DNA of 64,000 bases, taken from assembly GCA_030077755.1 (NCBI GenBank), contig JAQJZZ010000007.1:434001-498000 (forward strand). The letters are read 5' to 3'. The DNA is from Filosporella fistucella. Taxonomy: Eukaryota; Ascomycota; Leotiomycetes; Helotiales. The notes beneath the pieces are model-generated. The model was given only the letters and a program-made list of their open reading frames with translations. It made no database searches and was not told where the DNA came from. The position numbers and the translations under genes are program-made. Below, one piece after another: positions 9,754 to 22,281 of the stretch (the stretch's first letter is position 1; every line of letters begins with the position of its first letter).

Positions 9754-12309
9754 ATGTCCGACACGTTAGCGGAACCCTTCTTCAAGGGCAGTACGGGGAG
9801 GAACACAAAGGGGATACTTCGATTGACTATTCTTTCCTTAATTGCTGCCAGTGCAATTGCCAGTCGTCTCTTTTCTGTCATAAGTAAGAATATCCCTTTT
9901 CTCATGCAAAATAACACTAGTGCACAAATACTTGTATATCTCAACAATTCTTCTTTACATTGATCATACTAGAGCATCTGCTAACTATTTTGCGCCATAG
10001 GGTTCGAGAGTATCATTCACGAATGTCAGTAATCCCCTCCTTCAGACTCGAGAACCACCCCTCGACACAGCCTCGATATCCCTGAAAGCATCTTGACTAA
10101 TGCGGTGTAGTTGATCCATGGTTTAACTTCAGAGCGACGAAATATCTCGTGCAAAATGGTTTCTACGACTTTTGGGATTGGTTTGATGACCGGACATGGC
10201 ATCCACTTGGACGAGTTACAGGAGGAACCCTCTATCCAGGACTCATGGTGACCAGTGGTGCAATCTACCACGCTCTACGAGCTCTCACTCTACCCGTCGA
10301 TATTCGAAATATCTGTGTTCTCCTTGCGCCAGGTTTTTCTGGATTGACCGCATTTGCAACATATCTTTTCACAAACGAGATGTCAACTTCTCCTTCCGCT
10401 GGTCTTCTCGCAGCTATCTTCATGGGTATTGCTCCAGGTTATATCTCGCGATCGGTTGCTGGCAGCTATGATAACGAGGCCATCGCCATTTTCCTACTTG
10501 TCTTCACGTTCTACCTTTGGATCAAGGCCTTGAAGGTTGGATCAGCATTTTGGGGTGCCATGTGCGCTCTATTCTATGGTTACATGGTTTCAGCTTGGGG
10601 TGGATATGTTTTCATCACCAACTTGATTCCTCTACATGTGTTCGTTCTTGTCTGTATGGGACGTTTCAGCCCAAGAGTCTACGTCAGTTACTGCACATGG
10701 TACGCTCTCGGAACGTTGGCTAGCATGCAGATTCCATTCGTTGGTTTCTTGCCGATCCGTAGTAGCGAGCATATGTCTGCTCTTGGTGAGTTTAATGTTC
10801 TTGTATAGTACTACGCCAGCTGACTTCTTAGGTGTTTTCGGGCTTCTTCAGTTGGTCGGGTTCGTCGAGTTCGTCCGTTCCGGAGTGCCAAGCAAGCAGT
10901 TTGCAACCTTACTTCGAGGTTTTGTGCTCGCAGTTTTCGCGATTGCGTTTGGAGGCTTGGTCCTCTTGACTGTCTCCGGTGTTATTGCCCCTTGGACTGG
11001 TCGTTTTTACTCCCTTTGGGACACTGGCTATGCCAAGATTCATATTCCCATTATTGCGTCCGTCTCTGAGCATCAACCCACAGCCTGGCCCGCATTTTTC
11101 TTCGACTTGAATCTTCTCATCTGGTTGTTCCCAGCCGGTGTTTATCTTTGCTTCCTGAAACTCAATGATGAGCAGGTTTTCATTGTCGTCTATGCTGTCT
11201 TGGCGAGTTACTTCTCAGGTGTCATGGTCCGTCTTATGCTCACACTTACACCAATTGTTTGCGTTGCAGCAGCCTTGGCGTTGTCGAACATACTCGACAC
11301 ATACTTGACCTTGAGATCTCCCTCTGAGCCCACAGAGGCCGAAATAGATGCTGCTGCTGCTGCTGCTGCACCTAAGAAGGCTGCCAAGCAAGATGGTCTC
11401 CGTTCAATGCGCCAACCACTCATTGGCATCTACACAGCATTCTCAAAAGTGTCTGTTGTCAGTGCCTTGACCGCCTATCTATTAATCTTCGTTCTTCACT
11501 GCACATGGGTCACTTCCAATGCATACTCATCTCCATCCGTTGTGTTGGCAAGCAGAATGCCCGACGGCAGCCAACATATTATCGATGATTACAGAGAGGC
11601 ATATCAGTGGCTCAGACAAAATACGGCAGAAGATGCCAAGATCATGTCCTGGTGGGATTATGGATACCAAATTGGTGGTATGGCCGATCGACCAACTCTG
11701 GTTGACAATAACACCTGGAACAACACCCATATCGCCACTGTCGGAAAAGCTATGAGCTCTCGTGAGGAAGTCAGCTATCCTATCATGCGACAACACGAGG
11801 TTGATTACGTTCTTGTTGTCTTTGGAGGTCTTTTGGGATATTCTGGTGATGATATTAACAAATTCTTATGGATGGTAAGAATTGCTGAAGGCATCTGGCC
11901 AGATGAGGTGAAGGAGCGTGACTTCTTCACTGACCGAGGAGAGTACCGAGTTGATGATGGTGCAACTGAGACCATGAAGAACAGCTTGATGTAAGATACA
12001 TTTTATTGCGACAGAGGATCCTGACTAACAATTCCTAGGTACAAGATGTCATACTACAATTACAACGCTCTCTTCCCACCTGGACAAGCCCAGGACCGTG
12101 TTCGTGGTGTAAAGATGCCAGAAGTCGGACCAGTTCTGAACACTGTAGAGGAAGCTTTCACTAGCGAGAATTGGATCATCCGAATTTACAAGGTCAAGGA
12201 TCTTGATAATGTTGGACGAGATCATGCTTCTGCCGCGTCATTTGATAGAGGGAACAAGAAGAAGAAGACCATAAAACGGAGAGGACCAAAAGTTTTGAGA
12301 GTTGAATAA
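9754..12309 (+). CDS. STT3: Oligosaccharyltransferase catalytic subunit STT3
   Basis: Exons 9754-9883, 10001-10024, 10111-10785, 10832-11990 and 12039-12309 give 752 aa (yeast Stt3 is 718). The polytopic ER enzyme transfers Glc3Man9GlcNAc2 from dolichyl diphosphate to Asn of nascent proteins. Seen: the [19 protein letters not shown] luminal motif built across exons 1-3, with the divalent-metal DxD-like Asp; repeated hydrophobic helices; the [11 protein letters not shown] signature near residue 549 that recognises the +2 Ser/Thr; [14 protein letters not shown]; and the [13 protein letters not shown] (DK-type) segment. The 24-nt exon 2 is needed to complete the first motif, which supports the model. 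A run of Asp/Ala residues between two helices ([10 protein letters not shown]) is a low-complexity cytosolic loop. The C-terminal tail is Lys-rich, as expected. Confidence 0.97.
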
Positions 12310-12969
12310 ACATGGGAAAACGAATTGGGAAGGCTGTTTCTGTATCATAAGATCTCTCATATTGACTGGGCGATTCAAAAGCGCGGCGAGTCTGTAGAAA
12401 TGTACTCGTAAAGAAGCCAATGTGGCCTCCAGTGAGACAGTCCGTCTATCGAATTTTATCCTCGAACGAACCCCGTCATCTAAGCTGCTGTGTTTTAAAT
12501 CAAGGACATTGAGCCGTGGGTGCTTTGCGAATGTTAAAAATGGCACTTTTGTACGATCATTGATTTGTTTGGACTTCAATTATCAAGGCCAGACGTTTGG
12601 TGCAATTGACATGCATCCAAATTTTCGAGCACCCTTTGCAACAGCCTTGTCGACTGTAGTTAGAAGGCATCACATGCTCGTACCTATATCAATGGATGGA
12701 ACTTACGCCTAGATATGGTCACAATTTGAGATGAAAAACCGAATTGCAGTTCTTGATGGTTGAAATGTTGTGTGAAGCAGTCTCAGCAAGAGGTGAACTT
12801 CTCTAGCTCGGGCGAACTGGTGTTTCTACCTTCCTAACCTTTCGGCAGCACATCACCACCTTACCGCCTCATCCTCTGCGACTTCACGACAAGCTGATCA
12901 GTTTTGTCAACTTGTTAAAGACCTTGCTCGGAATTGCTTCATTTGTCGCTGTGCGGCCACAGCACCGTC
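12310..12969. other. Intergenic after STT3
   Basis: No gene seen. The short ORFs on both strands at 12238-12712 overlap each other and show no family features. Confidence 0.6.
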
Positions 12970-15704
12970 ATGATGCTCACGCTGTAAGTGATCAACGAAT
13001 CAATCCAAGCCCTACTGTTGCGCATCACGATGGCGATGTAACTTTGAGACTGAGCTGACCTGCTTTAGATACAAAGCTGCTCGCAGTAGTAGCTCTGACT
13101 CTAGTTCTGATGTATCAAGTTCTAGGAAAAAGATCATTCCGCCTGGTACTCCTTACCTCACGAAGATCAATGGCAAGCTTGTGATGGCGCGCGACAAGAA
13201 GGAAAAAACATTGAATTTCTCGACTGTGGCTCTTGACCTAATGGGGGAGGTGTTTGAAGGCAGGAAAAATCGCGTTATCAGACGAAGCAAATCAGAGGAC
13301 AAACCGAAGGAGGCTTTTCTCATCAATGGAGTTCCTTACGTTCCAGCAACAGGACAACCTCCAGGAATAATATCCCCGGCTCCACTACCCATTGCCGCTC
13401 CGCCCTCAGCCCATCTTCCACAGAATTCCTTCCCAAACGCTATCATGCCCGGCCCAGCGCCGACTCCACCACCATTTCTTCAGTATTATCCGCAGACATA
13501 TCCACAATCATATTTACCTCCCGGACACCAATACCATTCTCAGTTCACCCAAGTCCCCCAGCTACAGCTAAGACCACAGCCGCCAACCTTCATTACACCA
13601 GAGCCAACAAAGCAGGACTTCGAAAATCTAAAGCGCTTCGACGCACACTTCCTCAGTAATGTCGAGGGTGTATACAGAAAGCCGACTGATTCTGTTGTCG
13701 AGAAAGTTGCCTCGCAACAGACTACAATAACAATAACAAAACATGTCTGCGCAAACTGCGGAAGATTGCGGTCACGGAAGTATCATCACGAACATCCTAT
13801 CAAACCGGGTGAAATACCAGTTGCAGCATTCTGCCGAAAATGCCAGAAAAACGCTAGTTCTACGAGTGGCGATGAGCGCAGCAGCCTGCGTCCCAAAAAG
13901 AAGGAGAATAAAAATAAGTCTAAGCAGACCAGGAAGCCAACGAGCAAGAAAAAGCAGAAGGTGACCGACAAATGTTCAAGTGGTGAAATTTCTGCTAATA
14001 TGTTATCAGCCGCTTGAGAGCTCCAGTAATGAAGATGATGACGATGATGGATCTGACTTTCCAAAGCCAGAGAGACCCAAAAATCCGAGACCTGGCGGGC
14101 GGCAAAATGTAAGTCGTTCAAATCCACTGCCAGCGCATGGATGAATTGATTATTCGTGATAGGAAAAGCCAATTCTTGTGCCTGCCAAAGCACCAAGCTC
14201 TGCACGTTTGAATTATAGTGAGGATGAGTTATACCAGTCGAGAGGACGCCCGCGGGAGAGATCAGCTGTCCACGGATCTGACTCTAGACGTGCACTGTCG
14301 CCTCTAGTCAGCCAGATCTCCTACTACCGTACTCGGTCTGCATCTCGATTAAGGCGAAAAGGTCGATACGATCTTCCAAAAAATGCAGCAGCACATCCAA
14401 AGGTTGTAGAGTCAAGTTCTGGAGAGAATATGCCAGAGCTTTCGCCATACATCAAATACAGATATGTCGAAATCATCCCAGAAGATGAAGAGATTGAAGG
14501 AGATGGTAAAGGATACTCCAAAATAAGTCCGGGGAACCAGAGTGATGAGATCAGCTTGCCTGAGCAGCGCTTCCCTGCGCGAGAGCAGGAAGTCAAGAAT
14601 CCCAGGGTGTTCGAGGACAAGTCTGCCACCAGTGAGATATACAGCATTGATGGAATCGAATCGAGGGACCACCGTCAAAAGGATTATCGACCAAGCTCTC
14701 GAGATTATCGCCAGTCTAGATCACGAACTAGCGACTACAAGTTCGAAGATCCACTGGATACATCTCTAACAGATGAGGCACGACGACGTCGTCGCAGAGA
14801 ACGATATCCTGCGTCACCCTCGCCTTCCAAAAAGCCATGGGAGGAGCCTATAGTCATAAATCCTAGACCGAACGATGTGGTGGTTGTGACTGAGACTTTT
14901 GAATATCGTCCGAACTCCCGTTCAGAGGAAAGTCGTCGTCGTCAAGAGCGCGTTGATCGCATTACCTTGGATGCGCGCAAATCTGACAATTCCAAACCAT
15001 TCACAGCCGATGAAGCCGCGAAATACTATCAACAAGATTGTAGGTACCTCCACTATGGTCATGGAGACGGTGAGGAGCTCGACACTAAGCGGGGCCATAT
15101 TTACTATGCATCAAACTAACTCTCGACAGGGTCGGGGCCAGAACCTGAAGAACAGCAACTCACGGTGCAAGCTCCTCACCGACGGGGTTATCGCCGAGAC
15201 AACCTTGGAGACTCTGTCCTTACCGAAGCAGAAACTTATGAATACACAATTCCGCGTGGCTCTAACTCCCCTCGGCAACAACCACAGCATAGAGAATACT
15301 ACGAGGAGTTCATAGTGCTACCAAACTCTGACTATCATCCCACATATGAAGCAGAGCACCAGTTTAGACCAGAGAGCAGAACCAGGCGATACAGAAGCGG
15401 TTCCACGCACAGCAGAGGCACCTCATTCGTTCAAGATACTGCGAGTAGCAGATCTAGGCACACTTTGATTCGATCTCCGAGACCATCTGGGGAGTTGTGC
15501 AGAAATGTCTATGACAGCGATATATCAGGATTAACGGGGCGAGAAAGGCAAGCAGAGGAAGAGGCGAGACATGTCACTTTCAGAAATACACCATCAATTC
15601 GTTCGGCGCCGTGGACTGCGTCAGAAGCCTCAACTGCAAGCACAATCGCTGCGGCTGAGAGTTACGTTGACAGTAGGAATGCTACAAGATCTGCATTCAC
15701 CTGA
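12970..15704 (+). CDS. Unknown 818-residue protein with a paired CxxC motif
   Basis: Exons 12970-12983, 13069-13960, 14010-14108, 14163-15039 and 15130-15704 sum to 819 codons. Donors GTAAGT, GTGACC, GTAAGT and GTAGGT with CTGAC/CTAAT/CTAAC branches join segments that are open in different frames. Layout: a Ser/Asp-rich start; a conserved-looking block (FSTVALDLMGEVFEGRKNRVIRR); a Pro/Gln/Tyr-rich stretch about residues 110-190; then CANC and CRKC separated by 24 residues with HHEH between them, a likely zinc site; a Lys-rich basic stretch that could be a nuclear signal; an acidic EDDDDDGSD patch; and a long Arg/Ser/Tyr/Glu-rich disordered tail. I recognise no named family. A nuclear or RNA-related role is only suggested by composition. 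The 14-nt first coding exon (MMLT plus two bases) is the least certain part. Confidence 0.75.
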
Positions 15705-17276
15705 GGTTAAAGTGCTCGGGATGCGTGGCTGGGTACCTGGTCTTGCAGTAATGGTGCACATGGAGATATACATGGATTAAAGAAAAAGATACCGAGTATC
15801 TAAACTGTAATAATTGTTAGCTACAATGAAGAAATACTTCATCATCCAAAAGTACAAAGCTAATAGCAGCGAAGCATGTGGATGCTAAACATCAGACAAG
15901 TCAAAATACTAAAATGAAGTACCACCTACAGTTCTCGATTGTGGTCTTAAAATATCTAATGCATACGCATTGAGATTTTCAGGGTATTGCTTGCATTCCC
16001 ATTTGCTCTAGTGGGACTGCGTTGAGGGTGTGTTCCCGTGAGTGTCGAAATGTTTTGAAAAACAATTGTGCAAAATATGTCTCGACAATATAACTTTCAC
16101 ATACTTCAACGATGCAACTCCAATCCTGGTGATTGCAGCCTGCAAGGTAGTAGCAAAGTGAATTGAATTCTTTCTCGGCGTTTGCATTCGTCGTCGTGGA
16201 GATAATTTGAAGTGATGGTAGTAGGAAAATATTCTATACCTACAATCTATTGGATAAGTGAATGCATATGTACCTGAACTTGCGTCACTCAATACAATCA
16301 GCTCCCAATAACTTGTCAAAATACAATTCTACAGACTTCAGTCGTTGGCAACCTCTCTCCAATCTACATTCTAGTTTTATAATTCCATCACCGATAGACT
16401 GTCCTCAATGCTAATAACTTGCTCTCCACAGAAAACAACTCACTCAAGCATCTGCCTGGTTCACCTTGAAGTCGACTGCAAGTGAATAGAAAGTCATCGG
16501 CTGATTCCTGTAGATTTCTTTTGTAGTCTACTGTAGATAAAATTCCTCCTGAAGACGGAGCTCACTAGAAGTGTTCATTTGCTCGGCCAAGCCAAGCAGC
16601 AAGCGGAAAATAAACGCACGACTAACTGCTTTCTTCCATTCGTTTTGCTAATTTTTAGCAACGAAACCATTATCATGGGAATCTAGGAAGGTCCGTCACA
16701 ATAAACATTAGCGTACGAAGTAAGCCTGTCAGATTCGGTTGGTGCTTGGCAGGACATACTTTGAAAGCGGCCAAGCAGCTAATACAATGCCCAGAAATTT
16801 GCGTTGTGAGTTTAAATCTGCTCAAATCTGCTCCAACGCAGCATCGATTGATGGGAAGCTCTTGGCCCAAAGAGTTGTTTGGAGGGGCAGGATATATCTA
16901 TGGCAGTTCACCTTCGAATACATCTTAGTGCACATATACCCTCCAGCAGCTGCATATGTACGTACTGGCCGAGATTTCCAAGGCATTCATTGGTGCCCAG
17001 GTGCGAGGAAATACTGCCGCCAAGTAAGTTGGAAGCCACAATGTTCTTCTTATTTTACTAGTAAAGCGCCAATCTGCTCTATACCACGCAATCCACGGAA
17101 TGCGGTACGGATTTGCTTACAACACCGAGCGGATTGGTGATTGATTCCGTTCTCTGGCGACATGATACTTCCCCCGACCTCAGCAATACACTAGAGCATA
17201 TATACATAATCTACACGTCCTGAGATATTGTCCTCTGCTGGATTTCATGAAGAGCAAGACTTATTTCCTGCTCAAG
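15705..17276. other. Intergenic, 1.6 kb, upstream of the ferric reductase
   Basis: ORFs around 16673-17140 overlap on both strands with no domain, so I see no gene. A CATATATACA run at 17197-17206 is a plausible TATA element for the next gene. Confidence 0.5.
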
Positions 17277-19795
17277 ATGTCGAAAACGCGAAGGACACTC
17301 ACTTTCCTCTTCATCATCGCCATCAATGCGATAGGCGTTCTTGGTGACGGTACAGGTCTCATTGGATGGGGAAAGACTTTATACAATCCACCCTGTACCT
17401 TTGCCTGCCGCTATGTTCTCCGAAAGCAAGTTCTTGCTTGTACGCCCGTCGACAGCACTGCAAACCATGGGACATCACACAATCCTGTATCGACACCTCC
17501 AAGCTGCTTTGTCAAGGATCCAGTATTCTTGAAAACGATGGCTCTATGTATTGATACATATTGCCCGATGAACGGGGACCTACCAATGAGCCTGGTGGAG
17601 GATTACTGGGCTACCCATCTTGGTACTGGAACATTGGGTACAAGCAAATATGTACCGGCTATGTCGTATCATGATGCACTGGCCGCTGCTCGAGAAGAGG
17701 AGACACACGCTTCCAGTAACACGAGCTCGGCAACTGGCAACAGTACTGGCCATGACAGCCATTCGAGAAGGTTGAAGGTAAAGGTACGACATGGTGATAG
17801 CCACGGTACCACAGAGTCTGCTGAGACTGCTACCTCACATGCTTCCAGTTCTCTTCCTACCACGGTGGGTGGGAAGGCGGCATTGAATGTGACTAGCTTT
17901 GTGGACCATGAACAATGGCAGTTGAGCTACAATTATCTATACGACTTTGAGGCCAATGAAACTGGACATTCAAGCATGACGTGAGTGACTATTTTCGACT
18001 TTCCTACAACTGTTTGTCCTCAGCTTCGGCAATTAGAACGATTGAGCTGACAAGTGATAGAATTTCCATAGTAATGGTAGCCATCTTCCTTCCCATTCCT
18101 CTTTCTCTTCTTCGACTCATCCCCGGTGTTGCGAGAAGTCGACTTTGGAACGAGATTCAGACCCGTGCAGTATATCCAGGTGAGTGCATATAAATTAGAA
18201 TCGATTTCTCCCTGCAGAATGTTTCAGGATTTTGAAGATTCCCGAGTCTCAAGCCAACGGTCACTGAAATCTCGAAAGCTGCCTTTGGCAACAGCCACCG
18301 TACACCCGTAGCTGGAGCTATTGTGCCAACTCGGGGCCAAGCCATGTATATCTTCCTCATCAGCTTTTTAAACATCATACTTCTCCTCACTCCTTACGTT
18401 CACCATCAGCCACAAGCAAGCTTCACATCATTGGGGTCGCAGACACTCAGTATCATCGGCAATCGAGCTGGTAGCATGGCTATGGGTAATGTCGTGGCTC
18501 TATTCTTATTCGCAGCAAGAAACAACGTTCTCATGTACATCACCGACTGGAGCTACGGCACCTACCTCTTTCTCCATCGTTGGCTTGGGTATTGGGCCAT
18601 CATTCAGACAGTCATCCACTCATTCATGCTCATGGCATATTATATCAAGCAAGAAATGTACCTAACCGAAAGCATACGCGAATACTGGATCTGGGGCATA
18701 GTGTCCACAGTCACAATGTGTGCCATTTTCCCCACATCATTTCTCTGGGTGCGACAGAAATTTTATGAGTTCTTTCTTGCAACACATGTCATTCTGTCCC
18801 TACTCATGCTCATTGGGTACTATTACCATATCTGGTATCTATATACTTACAACTGGGGCTATGAAATCTGGATGTTCGTTGCTGGCGGTATCTGGGGAGC
18901 GGATCGTGTGGTCAGACTAGCACGTATGGCATTCCACGGAAGTAACACAGCTGTTGTATCGAGAATTCGAGATGTGGATGGTGAGTATCTGCGGATCGAC
19001 ATCGAGGGGAAACATATCAAGAACGGCGTCGTGTATCTTTGCTTTCCAACGCTCGGCTGGAGATTTTGGGAGACTCATCCGTTCTCTGTGGCAATATCCA
19101 GTGCCCACGGTGAAGATGGAATCACAGTAAAAGGAAATATTGATGTGCATGAATCAACTTCGACTCCGAAATCTGAGGAACCTGAGAAGGAAACGTCGCA
19201 ACTGACAGCTCCACCAAATCGCACAACAGCTGCTGCCACTACACCAGCGAAGCACTCGACCACAACGCTCATTGCTCGAACTCGGACAGGAGTAACCAAA
19301 CAGCTTGCAGCTCGTATGTCAAAGATGGGTAGAGACGCACAAGGCTCGACTCGCATTCGAGTGCTGATAGATGGGCCATACCACCACTCCGGACGTGTGA
19401 CCTCCCAACTCGCACCTTGCAGCAGTATTCTGTGTATAGTGGGCGGTGTCGGCATCACAGCTTGTCTGCCATATCTAGAGCACAAAATAAATCAGAGACC
19501 TGCAAAATTGTTTTGGTCAAGCCGCAAGAGAGGATTAGTATCAGAACTGGAGCCAGTGTTGGCTTTCATGCCACCTTCTGTGCAAGTCGAGACTAGCGTT
19601 GGAGATCGTTTGGATCTGGATGCAATTCTGTTGAAGGAGCTCACCAACTGTATCGACGGAGATGGTTTGCTAGGTGTAATTGTTTGTGGACCGCCTGGAA
19701 TGGCTGATGATGTGAGGAGTAAGATTGGCTTGATTGCGAGAATGAATGTGCGAAGTAGGTCGTATGTTCTAGTTGACGAGGCATTCTCCTGGTAA
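17277..19795 (+). CDS. Ferric/cupric reductase (FRE family), with an in-frame stop problem
   Basis: Exon 1 17277-17980, exon 2 18061-18179, exon 3 from about 18228 to 19795. A plasma-membrane flavocytochrome that reduces Fe3+ or Cu2+ outside with cytosolic NADPH. Seen: a signal peptide (FLFIIAINAIGVLG), an extracellular Cys-containing domain, then helices with two heme His pairs each 14 residues apart (HRWLGY...VIHS; ATHVIL...YYYH), the FAD motif HPFSVAIS, NADPH motif GGVGITACLPYL, VCGPPGM, and the typical terminal EAFSW. Intron 1 is clear (GTGAGT, GCTGAC, TAG). At junction 2 the best sites (donor 18180 GTGAGT, acceptor 18227 TTTCAG) keep frame but give GGA TTT TGA. Alternatives that avoid the stop use weak sites: donor 18184 with acceptor 18237, or donor 18170 (GTATAT) with acceptor 18253. 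An in-frame ATG at 17247 is possible; 17277 puts the signal peptide at the N terminus. Confidence 0.85.
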
Positions 19796-19957
19796 GAGCA
19801 ATAGTCCGATATAGGGGTGTGGAAGTTGTAGCTTGCTGAAGTATTTGACTGAATACCTGAGATATACTTTTCAAATGAAAGGCATTGATGGTCGAGTGAG
19901 TGATGAAGTAGCTGCCATTGACACAATTCTGTACATTTGTGTCCGCACTTGTTGAAT

Positions 19958-22281
19958 TCACAAAACCACCTCCCACCTCTCTTCGTCCAATTGATCTGCT
20001 TCATCGACGAGATAATCATCCTCTAATGAATTGCTTCTGTCTCTGCGTTGCATGACGATAATGTTTTGCATATATTCTCGCAGACGTTCAGAACAGTCTC
20101 GAGCCGACAAGAGACCTTGTCCAGCACCACTTTCAATAACTCCAATTGTCCGAGAAAACAGGGAAATTGCTTCATTGTACATCTGTCGCTGCGCATAGCA
20201 CGATCCCAAGTCATTGCATGCTTCCAGGGCATCCTCACTTTGATGGCCATGTCTATTCAGACATATCGCCAACCTTTCCTCGAGCCAAGGTGTCGCCTCC
20301 TCAAAGTTGCCACCATCTCTAACAACTAGCGCCATTAGACAGATCAAATTCTCTCTCGTCACGAGCGTTGCCTCATTTTTCCATGTCGACTGCTGGAAGA
20401 TGCCAAGCAGTATCTGCTTGCTTTTAGGCATTTGTCCTCTCTTAAAATTGATCCAGGCATCTTGATACGAGATCTTCATCCACTGTTTATCACCACTCTT
20501 GATCAGGTTCTCAAAACTACTACGGGCACTTTGAAGCGCCTTCCCCGCTTCACTAAATTTACCTTGGTCGCATAGTACACGCGTAAGCTGCATCATCAAA
20601 TTCCATGTTAGCCTCGCCTCCGTTGTCCACTTTTGATATTCCAGGGCTTTGGCTGTACGTATTATATCGAGTGCTGTTGTCAAAATAACTTCTGATTCGG
20701 AGAGAGAGCCTCGACCAGCTGCGTAGCAGCCCAGGTCAAGCAATACCCAAAGCGTTGTCTCGTGACGCATACCCAGACCTCCCAGACATGTCTGAATAAT
20801 CTCAAGCTGTGCATTCTCGACGGTTTCATTGCTTCCCTTCGTTCCTTTCGGTTGCGGTAATGTCTTCAGACATGTTGCCCAGACTTGCTTAAATTTGATG
20901 GCAAGGTAATGGTGAGCAGGTAAAACTCTCTGTACTCCTGGAAGAAAAGTTTCTAGAATGCCACAGGCTTCAAGGTACCTGCCCTGTCGTTGAATGGTAT
21001 CAATAACTCCTGCGCATGCCTTGAGTGTCCCTATCGGATTGCACCACAGTACATTTTGTTTCGCTGTGACGATTCTGCGATACCATTTCTCTGCCTGCTG
21101 AAGATGCTCAATCGAGTCGCTGCTGAAATATGTATCTGCAATCTTGAACATGTCTTCTTCGAGGGCAGTCACCTCAGTGGGATTCATGACCTGGATGTTC
21201 CTGAGTTTCTTACTGCATTGAGACAACATCGGCTGAACTTGTTGCATCGGAATAGCACAGTCGAACAGAGCAACCTCTGGGACTATGATAGAAACGTGCG
21301 GGAAAACAGTAGGGACAAAGGGGAAATTAGTCATTTCCCAGTTCGTGCTTGTTGACGCTTGTAATTGTCCTCCGCCATGATTTGTGTCATGGAAGAACCC
21401 AACTTCGAGCAAGTCAATCTCGACCGCATCCATGAGGCCTTCTTCATCTTCAGTCTCGTCCTCCAGAATATTCAAGTCGTAAAACATCTGACTGTAGTTT
21501 TCGAGATCATTTGCAACATCCTCGGGTCGGCTCAGAGGACCTTCTTTTGAGATGTCTGGGACATCATCACATACACTTGCAACAGTGAGATACCCTATCA
21601 AAATTGCAAGGGAATTGGGCCCATCAAGTGAATCAACAATATTAACAGTCACATAGGAATTGCGTTCGTGGGGAATGGATAGCTTTGTTGTCTCTTTGGA
21701 TGAATTTGGCTTGCAATCTTGTCCGTGAATCGCGAACTTAGCCAATGCCGTGGCTTCAGAATCACGAACAGTCAAGCTCGTAGCTTCAATAGTGTCATTT
21801 CGAGTTGCTACTCCATCATTAACAAGATGCTACTAGATAATTGAAAATCAACATCTCACCGGAATTCAATGCCGACGATGGACTGTGACTTGGATGATTC
21901 GCTCGACGTTCCTCTTTAGCCCAACGTCTTCTTTTGGCACCGTCAATCAATCGACCATGTACCACTGCGCTCTGACCAGGTTCAAGACTGTCAATTATGC
22001 CTTGCCTCTCATTTTTGGTTATATTTTTTTTGAGGTTCCACCTCGTCAATATCTTTTTGAACTGGTTCAAGCTGTCCAATGATTTAGAAGCAGGTTAGCG
22101 ATGGCATTCCGCCTACTTACGTTGGCGTAAACTCATAGCTTTCAGTGAGGAACTCCGCGATTTGCTTAAAGCTCTTGTTCTGGGTCATGTAGAGGTCCTC
22201 TATCACTGGCTTAAGTTGTTCCCACTCCTCCCGGGAGAAGGACTTGTGCCTTGTTTGGACTGGTATACCTTGACACGCCAT
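19958..22281 (-). CDS. Clr5-domain protein with TPR-like helical repeats
   Basis: Exons 22281-22121, 22071-21860 and 21807-19958 give 740 aa. Intron 1 is 49 bp (GTAAGT), intron 2 is 52 bp (GTGAGA, TAG). Residues about 15-70, built across exons 1 and 2, match the fungal Clr5 domain: a Trp helix (SREEWEQLKPVIEDLY), KSFKQIAEFL, a PT-x-NQF segment and TRWNLKKN. In Schizosaccharomyces pombe the founding protein Clr5 acts in silencing, but in filamentous fungi this domain heads many proteins of unknown role. The middle is acidic and disordered. The C-terminal part, about residues 330-700, is all helix with tetratricopeptide-like spacing (AEKWYRRIV, GRYLEACGIL, GKFSEAGKAL, QMYNEAISLFSRT). DNA or chromatin association is an inference. 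It converges with the ferric reductase, 162 bp apart. Confidence 0.85.

Noticed and set aside
16739..17140. 133-codon + ORF before the ferric reductase
   Set aside because: Overlapped by other open frames on both strands, and no family features.
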